The notes: a model not told the origin generated them from the sequence alone. A stretch of DNA of 38,336 nucleotides from an uncultured Oscillospiraceae bacterium (GCA_934567115.1 CAKTJA010000003.1:1-38336), one strand, 5' to 3'. Positions 1 through 7,462 are shown, numbered from the stretch's first letter. A program made the numbers and translations.

Positions 1-387
1 TCCATGCAAACCGAAAGCGCTCTTTTTCCCGCGCAGACACGGCGGCTTTCGTAAACGCTCCGTAATATTCTCGCAAAATATTACAGTTCGGATCGCGTTC
101 TCGCCTCCGCTCCCCTCTTCACGGGAGCCGTACGCCCACGCTTCTCCGACCGCCGGGTCACCTCAACCCCCGCCCTTGGCAAGGCGCTTCGGCAAACGCC
201 GCCTATCCGCACCGCGCAGACGCGGGGGCAGCTATGCGCCGAGAGGGTCCTATCTCAGGCCGGACCCTCAGCGCTCCCCTCCGGTCGAAAGGCTTCCTTC
301 TTCAATGGCACAAGCGCTTTTCACGATTCCCCGCGCGCATTCCTTCGCCGCGTTTCGAACGGTCCCGTGTCCACTCGGCCGCTGCGC
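1..387. other. Gene-free, structured window edge downstream of serS
   Basis: I see no convincing gene here; the short plus-strand frames have no ribosome-binding site or recognisable product. The sequence can fold strongly. One hairpin has 8-bp arms at 62-69 and 77-84 (GTAATATT/AATATTAC). Another has 8-bp arms at 243-250 and 262-269 (GAGGGTCC/GGACCCTC) and is enclosed by GCGC at 236-239 and 271-274. C-rich 165-175 can pair with G-rich 221-229. It could be a structured RNA, a dispersed non-coding repeat, or the 3' region of serS mRNA. No known riboswitch, RNase P, SRP or tmRNA signature was recognised, and the left end is cut by the window. Confidence 0.4.
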
Positions 388-1695
388 TTACTTCTCCTTC
401 GGCGTCAGCTTCTCCTTCCCTCCCATGTAGGGCTGGAGGGCCTTCGGGATCAGCACGCTGCCGTCCGCCTGAAGGTTGTTTTCCAAAAACGCGATCAGCA
501 TGCGCGGCGGCGCGACCACGGTATTGTTCAGCGTATGCGGCAGATACAGCTTGCCGTCCGCCCCCTTAACGCGGATCTTGAGCCTGCGCGCCTGTGCGTC
601 GCCAAGGTTGGAGCAGGAGCACACCTCGAAGTATTTCTGCTGGCGGGGCGACCACGCCTCGATATCGCAGCTCTTGACCTTCAGATCGGCAAGGTCGCCG
701 GAGCAGCATTCGAGCTGACGCACGGGAATGTCCAGCGAGCGGAACAGCTCCACGCTCCACTGCCACATCTGCTCATACCATTTCATGCTGTCCTCGGGAC
801 GGCAGACGACGATCATCTCCTGCTTTTCAAACTGATGGATGCGGTAAACGCCGCGCTCCTCAATGCCGTGCGAGCCCTTTTCCTTGCGGAAGCACGGCGA
901 ATAGGAGGTCAGCGTCTGGGGCAGCTTTTCCTCGGGAATGATCTCGCCGATAAAGCGCCCGACCATGGAGTGCTCGCTTGTGCCGATGAGATAGAGGTCC
1001 TCACCCTCGATCTTGTACATCATGGCGTCCATATCGGTCTGGCTCATCACGCCCTCGACCACGTTCCCGTGGATCATAAACGGCGGGATGCAGAACGTAA
1101 AGCCCTTGTCGATCATAAAATCGCGCGCGTAGGCCAGCACTCCCTCATGCAGCCGCGCGATATCGCCGAGCAGGTAGTAAAATCCCGCGCCGGACACGCG
1201 GCCCGCCGCGTCCATGTCCACGCCGTCGAAGCTCTCCATGATCTCCGTATGATACGGAATGGGGAAATCGGGCGTTTTCGGCTCGCCGAAGCGCTGTACC
1301 TCCACATTGTGCGTGTCGTCCGGTCCGATGGGCACGCTGGGATCGATGATGTTCGGGATCTGAAGCATGTGGTGATGCAGCTTCTCCTCGTACTCCGTCT
1401 CAAGCCGCTCCAGCTCCGCAAGGCGCTCCGCCTGTGCCTTGACCCGCGCCTTGACCTCCTCCGCCTCGGCGAGCTTGCCCGGGTCCTTCTTCGCCTGTCC
1501 CATCAGCATGCCCACCTGCTTGGAGAGGGTGTTCCTCGCGGCGCGCAGCTCGCTTGCCTCGGTGATCGCGGCGCGCTTTTTCTCGTCCAGCTCCAGCACC
1601 TCATCCACAAGGGGAAGCTTCTCGTCCTGAAACTTTTTCCTGATGTTCTCCCGGACCAGCTCCGGATTCTCTCGAATAAAGCGAATATCAAGCAT
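388..1695 (-). CDS. serS: Seryl-tRNA synthetase
   Basis: Class II synthetase of 435 aa that charges tRNA-Ser with serine in the cytosol. The first ~110 residues form the charged helical arm typical of SerRS (coiled coil that binds the long variable arm of tRNA-Ser). Motif 2 is visible as FRKEKGSHGIEERG followed by RIHQFEKQEM, and motif 3 as NNTVVAPPRMLIAFLENN, with the motif arginines kept. Motif 3 differs from the usual NGSGLAxGRxLxAxxEN form, so this belongs to a divergent SerRS subtype. Start is an ATG with GAGGTAA 7 nt upstream. A perfect parS site lies in its leader (1738-1753), and it follows the parAB operon on the same strand. No T-box is visible upstream. Confidence 0.96.
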   Translation of the reverse strand: MLDIRFIRENPELVRENIRKKFQDEKLPLVDEVLELDEKKRAAITEASELRAARNTLSKQVGMLMGQAKKDPGKLAEAEEVKARVKAQAERLAELERLETEYEEKLHHHMLQIPNIIDPSVPIGPDDTHNVEVQRFGEPKTPDFPIPYHTEIMESFDGVDMDAAGRVSGAGFYYLLGDIARLHEGVLAYARDFMIDKGFTFCIPPFMIHGNVVEGVMSQTDMDAMMYKIEGEDLYLIGTSEHSMVGRFIGEIIPEEKLPQTLTSYSPCFRKEKGSHGIEERGVYRIHQFEKQEMIVVCRPEDSMKWYEQMWQWSVELFRSLDIPVRQLECCSGDLADLKVKSCDIEAWSPRQQKYFEVCSCSNLGDAQARRLKIRVKGADGKLYLPHTLNNTVVAPPRMLIAFLENNLQADGSVLIPKALQPYMGGKEKLTPKEK

Positions 1696-1737
1696 AACAT
1701 ATTACCTCATGATTCAGAAGTTTGTCAAATTTCAAAA

Positions 1738-1753
1738 TGTTTCACGTGAAACA
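1738..1753. other. parS: parS site 1
   Basis: Perfect 16-bp palindrome TGTTTCACGTGAAACA, identical to the Bacillus/Clostridia parS consensus bound by ParB (Spo0J). It lies in the gap between the membrane coiled-coil gene and serS, about 0.6 kb from parB. The palindrome does not extend beyond the 16 bp. Confidence 0.96.
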
Positions 1754-1798
1754 CGCCGCGGACCGTATACCGCCCGCTTCCACTCCGGAAAACGCGGG

Positions 1799-2377
1799 TC
1801 AATCCACCCCGTTGGGGAAAAGCTTCGCCACGATCTCCCCATACCGTTCGGCGGGAGAGGGCGCGTCGTCACCGGACGCGTCGGTGTGAAGCGCCGCGTC
1901 GGACAGGTATTGCGCAAGATCGCTGTCCTCAAAGGCGCGGATGCTCTCCCTCGCCTGCTCGTAGCTTTTGGCGCTGTACGCCCGCTCGATCTCAGCAAGC
2001 CAGTCCATCGCGCGGAGCGCGGCGGCGTTCCGCTCCGCCGCTTCCTCGTACGACGCGAGCGTGTCCGACTGAGCCGCAATCGTTTTCTCCAGCTCGTCGA
2101 CCTCGCCCTCAAGCGCCTTGACCTCGTCCTCCAGCTCGACGTTCCGCTCAAGCGTGGACTGCATCAGGTTCGTGCTCCCCTTCAGCTGGTCGATCACCTG
2201 CTGATTGCTGCGGTGCGTCGACAGGAACGACCACAGGATCAGGATAAACGCCGCCGTAAACAAAACCGCGATATAAACGTAGACCCTTTTCTGCCTCTCT
2301 CTCTCGTTCACGGGCTTTTCCGGTACGGACGGCTTCTCCCCCTCCGGCGGAGGGGCCTCATGAATAAAATCGGTCAC
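1799..2377 (-). CDS. Membrane-anchored coiled-coil protein of unknown function
   Basis: 192 aa. Residues 1-31 are polar and end in a basic patch (RERQKR), residues 32-52 are one hydrophobic segment, 58-125 are a heptad-like, Glu/Leu-rich coiled coil, and 126-192 form an acidic helical tail. The positive-inside rule suggests N-in, C-out topology. The start is GTG, overlapping the parB stop by 4 bp (GTGA), with GGAGG 9 nt upstream, so translation is coupled to parB. In many Clostridia a membrane protein gene (DUF4446) sits between parB and serS; this gene holds that position, but I do not recognise DUF4446 in its sequence. A role near chromosome segregation or division is only suggested by context. 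Confidence 0.85.
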   Translation of the reverse strand: MTDFIHEAPPPEGEKPSVPEKPVNERERQKRVYVYIAVLFTAAFILILWSFLSTHRSNQQVIDQLKGSTNLMQSTLERNVELEDEVKALEGEVDELEKTIAAQSDTLASYEEAAERNAAALRAMDWLAEIERAYSAKSYEQARESIRAFEDSDLAQYLSDAALHTDASGDDAPSPAERYGEIVAKLFPNGVD

Positions 2378-3264
2378 TTTCCAGTTCCTCCGTTTTCCCG
2401 GCGCCGCAGAGCGCCGAGCGCGTCAAGCAAATCGTTCAGATCGTCAAGATCGTAATAATCCAGCTCGATCCTGCCCTTCTTTTTTCCCTGTATGATCTTC
2501 ACGCCGCGTCCGAGCGATTCGGTCAGCTCCTCCTCGGCGATCTGCGCGTGAAGGCGGTGCGCCACTTCCTCAACGCTCGGCTCTCTTTCCTTTTTCGCGT
2601 CCGTCATGCGCTTGACCATTGCCTCCGCCTGGCGGACGCTCAGCGCCTGCGCCTCGATCAGGCGGCCCGCCTCCCGCTGTTTGTCCGCCGGAAGCGGCAG
2701 CAGCGCGCGGGCATGCCCCGCGGACAGCCCACCGTTTCTGAGCTGCTCAAGCACGCTCTCATCCAGCGCGAGCAGACGCAGCGCGTTGGCCACCGCCGGA
2801 CGCGACTTCCCCACCGTGGCGGCGGCGTCCTCCTGTGTCATATGATAGGTCTCGACCAGCGTGCGGTAGCCCTCGGCCTCTTCGACGGGGTTAAGGTCCT
2901 CGCGCTGTAAATTCTCGATCAGCGCAAGCTCCATCGCCTTTCGGTCGTCCGCCTCGATCACCACGGCCGGCACCTGCGTCAGCCCCGCCATGCGCGCGGC
3001 GCGCCAGCGCCGCTCCCCCGCGATGATCTGGTAGTAACCCGAGGCCAGACGGCGCACCGTCAGCGGCTGGATCACGCCGTGCTCGCGAATGGAATCCGCA
3101 AGGTCGGCAAGCGCCGCGTCGTCAAAATATTTGCGCGGCTGCGAGGCGCAGCTCTCCACCTGCGAGATCGGGAGATACAGGCTCTCGGCGCTCTCCGTTT
3201 GCAGCGCGGCCGCGCCAAGCAGCGCGCCAAGTCCCTTTCCAAGTCCTCGATTGGCGTTTGCCAT
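2374..3264 (-). CDS. parB: Chromosome-partitioning protein ParB (Spo0J)
   Basis: 296 aa. The N-terminal ParA-interacting segment GLGKGLGALLG is present, followed by the ParB/Srx CTPase domain with the GERRWRAARMAG box, then ENLQREDLNPVEEAEGY and a helix-turn-helix (TQEDAAATVGKSRPAVANAL), and a C-terminal dimerisation segment (GRIELDYYDLDDLNDLLDAL). It binds the parS sites at 1738, 4696, 4744 and 5491, slides as a CTP clamp and loads SMC (family knowledge). The start is the ATG with AAAGGAG 6 nt upstream; a longer frame upstream lacks ParB-like sequence. It lies in an operon after parA and the lipoprotein gene. Confidence 0.96.
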   Translation of the reverse strand: MANANRGLGKGLGALLGAAALQTESAESLYLPISQVESCASQPRKYFDDAALADLADSIREHGVIQPLTVRRLASGYYQIIAGERRWRAARMAGLTQVPAVVIEADDRKAMELALIENLQREDLNPVEEAEGYRTLVETYHMTQEDAAATVGKSRPAVANALRLLALDESVLEQLRNGGLSAGHARALLPLPADKQREAGRLIEAQALSVRQAEAMVKRMTDAKKEREPSVEEVAHRLHAQIAEEELTESLGRGVKIIQGKKKGRIELDYYDLDDLNDLLDALGALRRRENGGTGK

Positions 3265-3322
3265 GAAAAAGCTCCTTTCTGTAAAGGGTATCCTCAAAAA
3301 ATGCGGAATTGCGGTCCGCGCG

Positions 3323-3796
3323 CTATGAGACCGCGCCGAACCGTCCCGCCAGCCCGCCCGGACGGGCGCCGAGCGCCTGATAGGGCCGGGTAAGCTCCTC
3401 ATTCTCCGCGCAGAACTGCACGTCGCTCGGAGTGCGCGGCAGATAGGTGCAGTCGTTCGCTTTCAGCACAACCATGCCGCCGCCCGCCTGTACCGGCGGG
3501 TTTTCCGCGCTCCGGTCCCCTTCATAAACGTCGATGAAAAAGAGAACGCTACAGCCCCCGCGGTTAAGCGTCTGCCTGTGGCACACGGTGACGCGGCTCC
3601 AACCGCCTTGCAGCGGAACGTCGTAATTCTCTTCCACTTCGATCTGACCGAGCCGGTCAAGCGGAAGCTCCATCGCAAAGCCGAGCCGCCGGTTGACATA
3701 CAGCGCCGCGCTCGCTTCCTCCGGCGCAGGATCGTTCCGGTCGCAGCCGGCAAAAAGCAGTGCGGAAAGCAGCGGCGAAGCCGCGCCGATACGCAT
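3323..3796 (-). CDS. Putative lipoprotein of unknown function
   Basis: 157 aa. Residues 1-17 are a short hydrophobic signal ending in LLFAG, followed by Cys18: a plausible lipobox, so the protein is probably exported and lipid-anchored. The mature part (CDRNDPAPEEAS...) is a small domain with several cysteines and no motif I recognise. The gene begins 11 bp after the parA stop and ends 58 bp before the parB start, all on the same strand, so it is cotranscribed with the partition genes. Its Shine-Dalgarno sequence is weak (AAGG). An extracytoplasmic lipoprotein between parA and parB is unusual. The Phe at position -3 of the lipobox is tolerated but not ideal. Confidence 0.75.
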   Translation of the reverse strand: MRIGAASPLLSALLFAGCDRNDPAPEEASAALYVNRRLGFAMELPLDRLGQIEVEENYDVPLQGGWSRVTVCHRQTLNRGGCSVLFFIDVYEGDRSAENPPVQAGGGMVVLKANDCTYLPRTPSDVQFCAENEELTRPYQALGARPGGLAGRFGAVS

Positions 3797-3807
3797 TCCG
3801 CGCCTTT

Positions 3808-4566
3808 TTATTTGCCGTTTTTCTTCAAAAGCTCGTCGGTAAAGGCGGCGTAAGCCTCCGCGCCGCGCGAGCTTCGGTCGTAGGCATTGATCGGCTTTCC
3901 GTGGCTGGGCGCCTCGGAGAGGCGCACATTGCGCGGGATCACCGTCGAATAGACCTTCCCGGGAAAATAGCGCTTGACCTCCTCGGCGACCTGAAGCGCA
4001 AGGTTGGTCCGCCCGTCAAACATGGTCAGCAGCACGCCCTCCAGCTCCAGCTTCGGGTTCAGGCTGCGGCGCACAATGCGCACCGTGTTCATCAGGTCGG
4101 AAAGCCCCTCAAGCGCGTAGTACTCCCCCTGCACGGGAACCAGCAGTGAATCCGCCGCGCACAGCGCGTTGAGCGTCAGCAGCTCCAGCGACGGCGGGCA
4201 GTCGATCACAATATAATCATAGCTGTCCGCCAGCTTGTCCAGCGCGTGCTTGAGCTGAAATTCACGCTCCGGGCGGTCGATCATCTCGATCCCCGCGCCG
4301 GCAAGCGCCTTTGAAGACGGCAGCACGTCCCCGTAGCGCGTGGAAACCACCGCTTCCTTCACGTCCGCGCCGTTGATGAGTACGTCGTACACGCCCTGAG
4401 AAACCGACTTGTCCACGCCCATGCCGGAGGTGGAGTTGGCCTGCGGATCGAAGTCGCTCAGCAGCACCCGCTTCCCCCGCTCGCAAAGCGCGGCGCACAG
4501 ATTTACACAGGTCGTCGTCTTTCCGACGCCGCCCTTCTGGTTCACAATTGCAATTACCTTCGCCAA
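3808..4566 (-). CDS. parA: Chromosome-partitioning ATPase ParA (Soj)
   Basis: 252 aa from a TTG start. The deviant Walker A motif KGGVGKTTT follows AKVIAIVNQ directly at the N-terminus, and the Walker A' and B regions (SDFDPQANSTSG; IVIDCPPSL) are present, as in Soj. It is an ATP-dependent dimer that binds DNA and is regulated by ParB. A longer frame begins with an ATG at 4656, but a good promoter (-35 TTGAAA, extended -10 TGATATACT) lies at 4610-4637, downstream of that ATG. The mRNA therefore cannot contain it. The TTG at 4566 (or the adjacent TTG at 4569), with GGGGG upstream, gives the standard Soj N-terminus and length. First gene of the par operon. Confidence 0.95.
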   Translation of the reverse strand: MAKVIAIVNQKGGVGKTTTCVNLCAALCERGKRVLLSDFDPQANSTSGMGVDKSVSQGVYDVLINGADVKEAVVSTRYGDVLPSSKALAGAGIEMIDRPEREFQLKHALDKLADSYDYIVIDCPPSLELLTLNALCAADSLLVPVQGEYYALEGLSDLMNTVRIVRRSLNPKLELEGVLLTMFDGRTNLALQVAEEVKRYFPGKVYSTVIPRNVRLSEAPSHGKPINAYDRSSRGAEAYAAFTDELLKKNGK

Positions 4567-4609
4567 CAACCAGCCCCCGCTTTCCGTTTCTCTAAATTCT
4601 GTCTTTTTC

Positions 4610-4637
4610 AGTATATCACAATTCGCGCCGATTTCAA
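4610..4637 (-). promoter_or_regulatory. Promoter of the parA operon
   Basis: Minus-strand -35 TTGAAA (4637-4632), 16-bp spacer, and -10 TATACT (4615-4610) preceded by TGA, an extended -10. Transcription would start near 4603, giving a leader of about 37 nt before the TTG start of parA. This decides the parA start codon. Confidence 0.7.
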
Positions 4638-4695
4638 CCGGAAAGAACAAAATCAAAGCATTTTATTCCTCTCCCCCGCGCTCGCCGCCCGGCAC

Positions 4696-4711
4696 TGTTT
4701 CACGTGAAACA
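4696..4711. other. parS: parS site 2
   Basis: Perfect TGTTTCACGTGAAACA palindrome about 60 bp upstream of the parA promoter. It is 48 bp (centre to centre) from parS site 3, so the two sites form a closely spaced pair. Confidence 0.96.
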
Positions 4712-4738
4712 TTTCCCGTTTATGTGCAAGCGTGAAAA

Positions 4739-4764
4739 GGGAGTGTTTCACGTGAAACACTCCC
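4739..4764. other. parS: parS site 3 in a 26-bp palindrome
   Basis: The 16-bp parS core (4744-4759) is extended by GGGAG/CTCCC to a perfect 26-bp palindrome. Read on the minus strand it is followed by TTTTC, so the RNA would form a GC-capped hairpin with a short U-tract just upstream of the parA promoter. It could act as a weak terminator insulating parA. Confidence 0.9.
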
Positions 4765-5474
4765 CCGACCGTAAAACCATTCCGCCATCGAAGCAAGCTG
4801 TGTGCGGCACGGCATTGGGCCGTCCGCTCCCCCAGTCGGCGGTTTTACCGTTTCCACAGCGGTCCTCGAATCTCCGTCCCCGATTCCGCGCCTGTATTTG
4901 GCATTTCACACAAAGCAGACGCATTTGCCGACAAGGAGACGGCTCCTCCTACCTATTAATCATATTAAGCTAAAAAGTGCGGCAAACGCTGCGGCATTCA
5001 GTGAGCATTATCGGGCTAAGCGCTTTCCAAAAAGTTTCAGATACCAGCGGCGTATTTTTCGTGAGCGGTTGTGCGAGCTGCAAAGGGGGTAAAAAGTGGA
5101 AGAGAAGAATTGACCTTATTAAATAGCGTGCGATACGCAGCGTCCCAGTGACTACGAGCCAAAAAGCTTCCGACAAAGCACCGCAGAAAACAACAGCGTG
5201 TTTTTTACAGCACCCCGCCGGAAGACGTTTAACGGGATAGCACCGCACCGCTCCACCAATGTCATTAGGTTAAGAGTCGGGGCGCAGTGCCCCGGTTCTT
5301 AGCTTGTATATTTTGGAGTTATTTCAACGATTTACACAAAATAAGCTTCTGTTTTTCACGACATTCCACCAGAAGAGGCTTTACTTAATGACATTGGCTT
5401 CTCCCCCTTCCCTATTTCCGAGACGAATCGCGCCGACAACGTGCATCGCACATTCGTTCAAAATTTTCTTTGTC
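4765..5474. repeat. Gene-free stretch with degenerate ~151-bp tandem repeats
   Basis: There is no convincing gene: the 92-codon minus-strand frame at 4970-5248 has no ribosome-binding site and is Cys-rich in an odd way. The DNA is visibly more AT-rich than its surroundings. An ungapped comparison of 5174-5238 with 5325-5389 (offset 151 bp) gives 39 matches in 65 positions by my count, and a weaker, gapped third copy begins near 5027 (CCAAAAAGTTTCAGAT against CCAAAAAGCTTCCGAC at 5159). This looks like eroded copies of one non-coding element. Confidence 0.55.
5256..5397. repeat. 142-bp element with terminal inverted repeats and a 13-bp hairpin
   Basis: The 12-bp ends are perfect inverted repeats: CCAATGTCATTA (5256-5267) and TAATGACATTGG (5386-5397). 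Just inside the left end, TAAGAGTCGGGGC (5271-5283) pairs with GCCCCGGTTCTTA (5289-5301) around a GCAGT loop, with two G-T wobbles. There is no coding capacity. The shape resembles a MITE or a small structured RNA; it overlaps the last repeat copy of this region. Confidence 0.55.
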
Positions 5475-5514
5475 AAAAAACTCAGGGGAGTGTTTCACGT
5501 GAAACACTCCCCTG
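5475..5514 (-). terminator. parS: Intrinsic terminator of the amylase gene with embedded parS site 4
   Basis: A perfect 32-bp palindrome (5483-5514) has the parS core TGTTTCACGTGAAACA (5491-5506) at its centre and CAGGGGAG/CTCCCCTG arms. On the minus strand it lies 13 bp after the stop of the amylase gene and is followed by AG and six T residues (5480-5475). It therefore has both the form of a Rho-independent terminator and a consensus ParB-binding site. Confidence 0.85.
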
Positions 5515-5527
5515 TTCCGTATTCAAA

Positions 5528-7396
5528 TCATTCCGTCAGCAGCAGTCCGTCGTACGGCCCAAGTGTAATGTGCAGCGCGCCGTCCTCCGCAAGGAACTGC
5601 TGTCCGCTGATCGCGTCCCGCGCGATCGGACCGTCCCACGGCAGCGCGACCTCGACCGGCTCTTCCCCGGCGTTGATCGCGGCAAGCGTCGTCTCCTCAT
5701 CGGCGCAGCGCGCCAGACAAAGCACCCGGCCCGACGCGTACGGATAGTCGATCGTGCCGCTCTGCATGGATTCGCGCTCCGCACGAAGCGCACCCAGCGT
5801 ACGGAAGTACTCCACAAGCGACGCGTCCTCCCCGCCCCAGGGGTAGGTTCCGCGATTGAAGGGGTCCTCGAAGCCCTCCATGCCGGCCTCGTCGCCGTAG
5901 TAGACCGTCGGTGAGCCGGGGAAGGCGTAGAGCACCAGCGCCGCCAGACGCAGAAGCGCCATTCCCCGGCGATGCTCCTCCGCGTCGAGCCGATAGGAGG
6001 CGCGCACGTCCCGATCCAGCGGCACAGGCTCCCGCGCGCCGAGGATCGTCAGCAGGCGCGGCGTATCGTGCGTGGAAAGGAAGTTCATCGCGCCGTAAAA
6101 CGCGGGGGCGGGATAGTTCTCGCGGATCGTCTCCATCGCGTCGCGGAAGTACGCCGCGTCCCCTCCCCCCTTCAGGAAGGCCATCAGCGCCGTGCGGAAG
6201 GGATAGTTCATCAGGCCGTGCAGCTCTCCGCCGAGAAGGTATTTTCTGCGCTTGGAATAGGCAATCTTGTTCGTGCCGTCCTCCCAGACCTCGCCCAGCA
6301 GGTACGCGTCCGGAAACTCCTCCTCAAGCACGCCCCGGATATCGGCAATGAACTCGTCCGGAAGCTCGTCGGCAACGTCCAGCCGCCACGCCGACGCGCC
6401 CGCGCGCAGCCAGCGGCGGATCACCGAGTCCTTTCCGGTCACAATGTAGTTTACATAACTCTTTTCCAGCTCGTTGACCGCGGGAAGGTTCTTGATGCCC
6501 CACCACGCGTCGTAATCATCCGGGAAGGGATGAAAGCTGTACCACGGGTAATAGGGCGAATCGCTCCCCTGCGCCGCGCCGCGCGTCGGATAAAAGCCGT
6601 CCGCGTTGAAGTAGCGGCTCCTCGCGCCGGTGTGGTTGAAAACGCCGTCCAGCATCACGCGGATCCCGCGCTTGGACGCCTCCGCGCACAGCGTGCGGAA
6701 ATCCCCCTCATCGCCGAGCAGCGGGTCGATGTTCGTGTAGTCGGCCGTATCATAGCGATGGTTGGACGCGGCCTCGAAGATCGGGTTGAGGTAGATCGTC
6801 GTCACATGGAGCGAGGCAAGATAGTCCAGCTTCCGCGTGATCCCCTCAAGGTCGCCGCCGAAAAAGTCCTCGCAATAGTCGCCGCGCTCGTTCGGCCCGT
6901 ACTGCGGCGTTTCGTCCCAGCGCTCATGCAGGCTCCGCCCACCGACAAGCCCCTCCGCGCCGCGCCTCTTCGCCCTGAAAAAGCGGTCCGGAAAGATCTG
7001 GTAGCTCACGCCACGGCCAAACCAGTCCGGCGTCTTCGCCCGCGCGTCGTAAACGGTCAGCTGCCATGGCGTGACCGCGTCCCAGCTTTGGAACTCCCCC
7101 TTCCCGTAGCAGCTCACGCCGCCGTCGGCCCAGCGCAGACGGAAATGATACCAGATCAGCTCCGGCTGGGTGGGCGCGAAAAACGTCCCGGAAAAAACGC
7201 GCTCGCCCGCCTCGTCCGTCGTGGGCAGAAGCTCCGTCTCCGCCCACCGGTCGGAAAATTCCATGTGCGCAAGCAGCGTGCAGCCGACGATCTCGTGCCG
7301 GCGGGGATAAAACGAAAAATCAACTGCGGCGCAAGTCTCAACGGCGCCGAAGGGGGATTTGCAGCGCGGGTCGCGCGGATCAAACAAGCTCGACAT
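5528..7396 (-). CDS. Cytosolic GH13 neopullulanase/maltogenic amylase-type glycosidase
   Basis: 622 aa, no signal peptide, so it acts on imported or stored malto-oligosaccharides. An N-terminal beta domain (about 1-120, CBM34-like) precedes the GH13 barrel. Region I is DGVFNH (250-255), region II WRLDVADEL with nucleophile Asp340, region III GEVW with acid/base Glu369, and region IV STHD with Asp444. These, and YQIFPDRF before the barrel, fit neopullulanase, cyclomaltodextrinase or maltogenic amylase (alpha-1,4 and some alpha-1,6 bonds). The start is the ATG 8 nt after GGAGG; a frame 6 codons longer has no such site. It follows the rpsT terminator with no clear promoter of its own and ends in the parS terminator. 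Confidence 0.92.
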   Translation of the reverse strand: MSSLFDPRDPRCKSPFGAVETCAAVDFSFYPRRHEIVGCTLLAHMEFSDRWAETELLPTTDEAGERVFSGTFFAPTQPELIWYHFRLRWADGGVSCYGKGEFQSWDAVTPWQLTVYDARAKTPDWFGRGVSYQIFPDRFFRAKRRGAEGLVGGRSLHERWDETPQYGPNERGDYCEDFFGGDLEGITRKLDYLASLHVTTIYLNPIFEAASNHRYDTADYTNIDPLLGDEGDFRTLCAEASKRGIRVMLDGVFNHTGARSRYFNADGFYPTRGAAQGSDSPYYPWYSFHPFPDDYDAWWGIKNLPAVNELEKSYVNYIVTGKDSVIRRWLRAGASAWRLDVADELPDEFIADIRGVLEEEFPDAYLLGEVWEDGTNKIAYSKRRKYLLGGELHGLMNYPFRTALMAFLKGGGDAAYFRDAMETIRENYPAPAFYGAMNFLSTHDTPRLLTILGAREPVPLDRDVRASYRLDAEEHRRGMALLRLAALVLYAFPGSPTVYYGDEAGMEGFEDPFNRGTYPWGGEDASLVEYFRTLGALRAERESMQSGTIDYPYASGRVLCLARCADEETTLAAINAGEEPVEVALPWDGPIARDAISGQQFLAEDGALHITLGPYDGLLLTE

Positions 7397-7432
7397 ATCG
7401 TGTTCCTCCTGCAATCAAACGGCATTAATAAG

Positions 7433-7462
7433 AAAAAGGACCGCCCTGCCGGACGGTCCTTT
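7433..7462 (-). terminator. Terminator after rpsT
   Basis: On the minus strand AAAGGACCG pairs with CGGTCCTTT, followed by TTTTTCTTATT. It lies only 37 bp before the amylase start codon, so the amylase gene either depends on readthrough or uses a promoter overlapping this hairpin. Confidence 0.8.

Noticed and set aside
352..380. tRNA-Ser-like pieces next to serS on the minus strand (GGCCGAGTGG and GTTCGAAAC)
   Set aside because: The two pieces are only 9 bp apart, leaving no room for an anticodon arm or acceptor stem; too short to call a tRNA remnant.
4970..5248. 92-codon minus-strand ORF in the parS region
   Set aside because: No ribosome-binding site, odd composition, and it coincides with degenerate DNA repeats.
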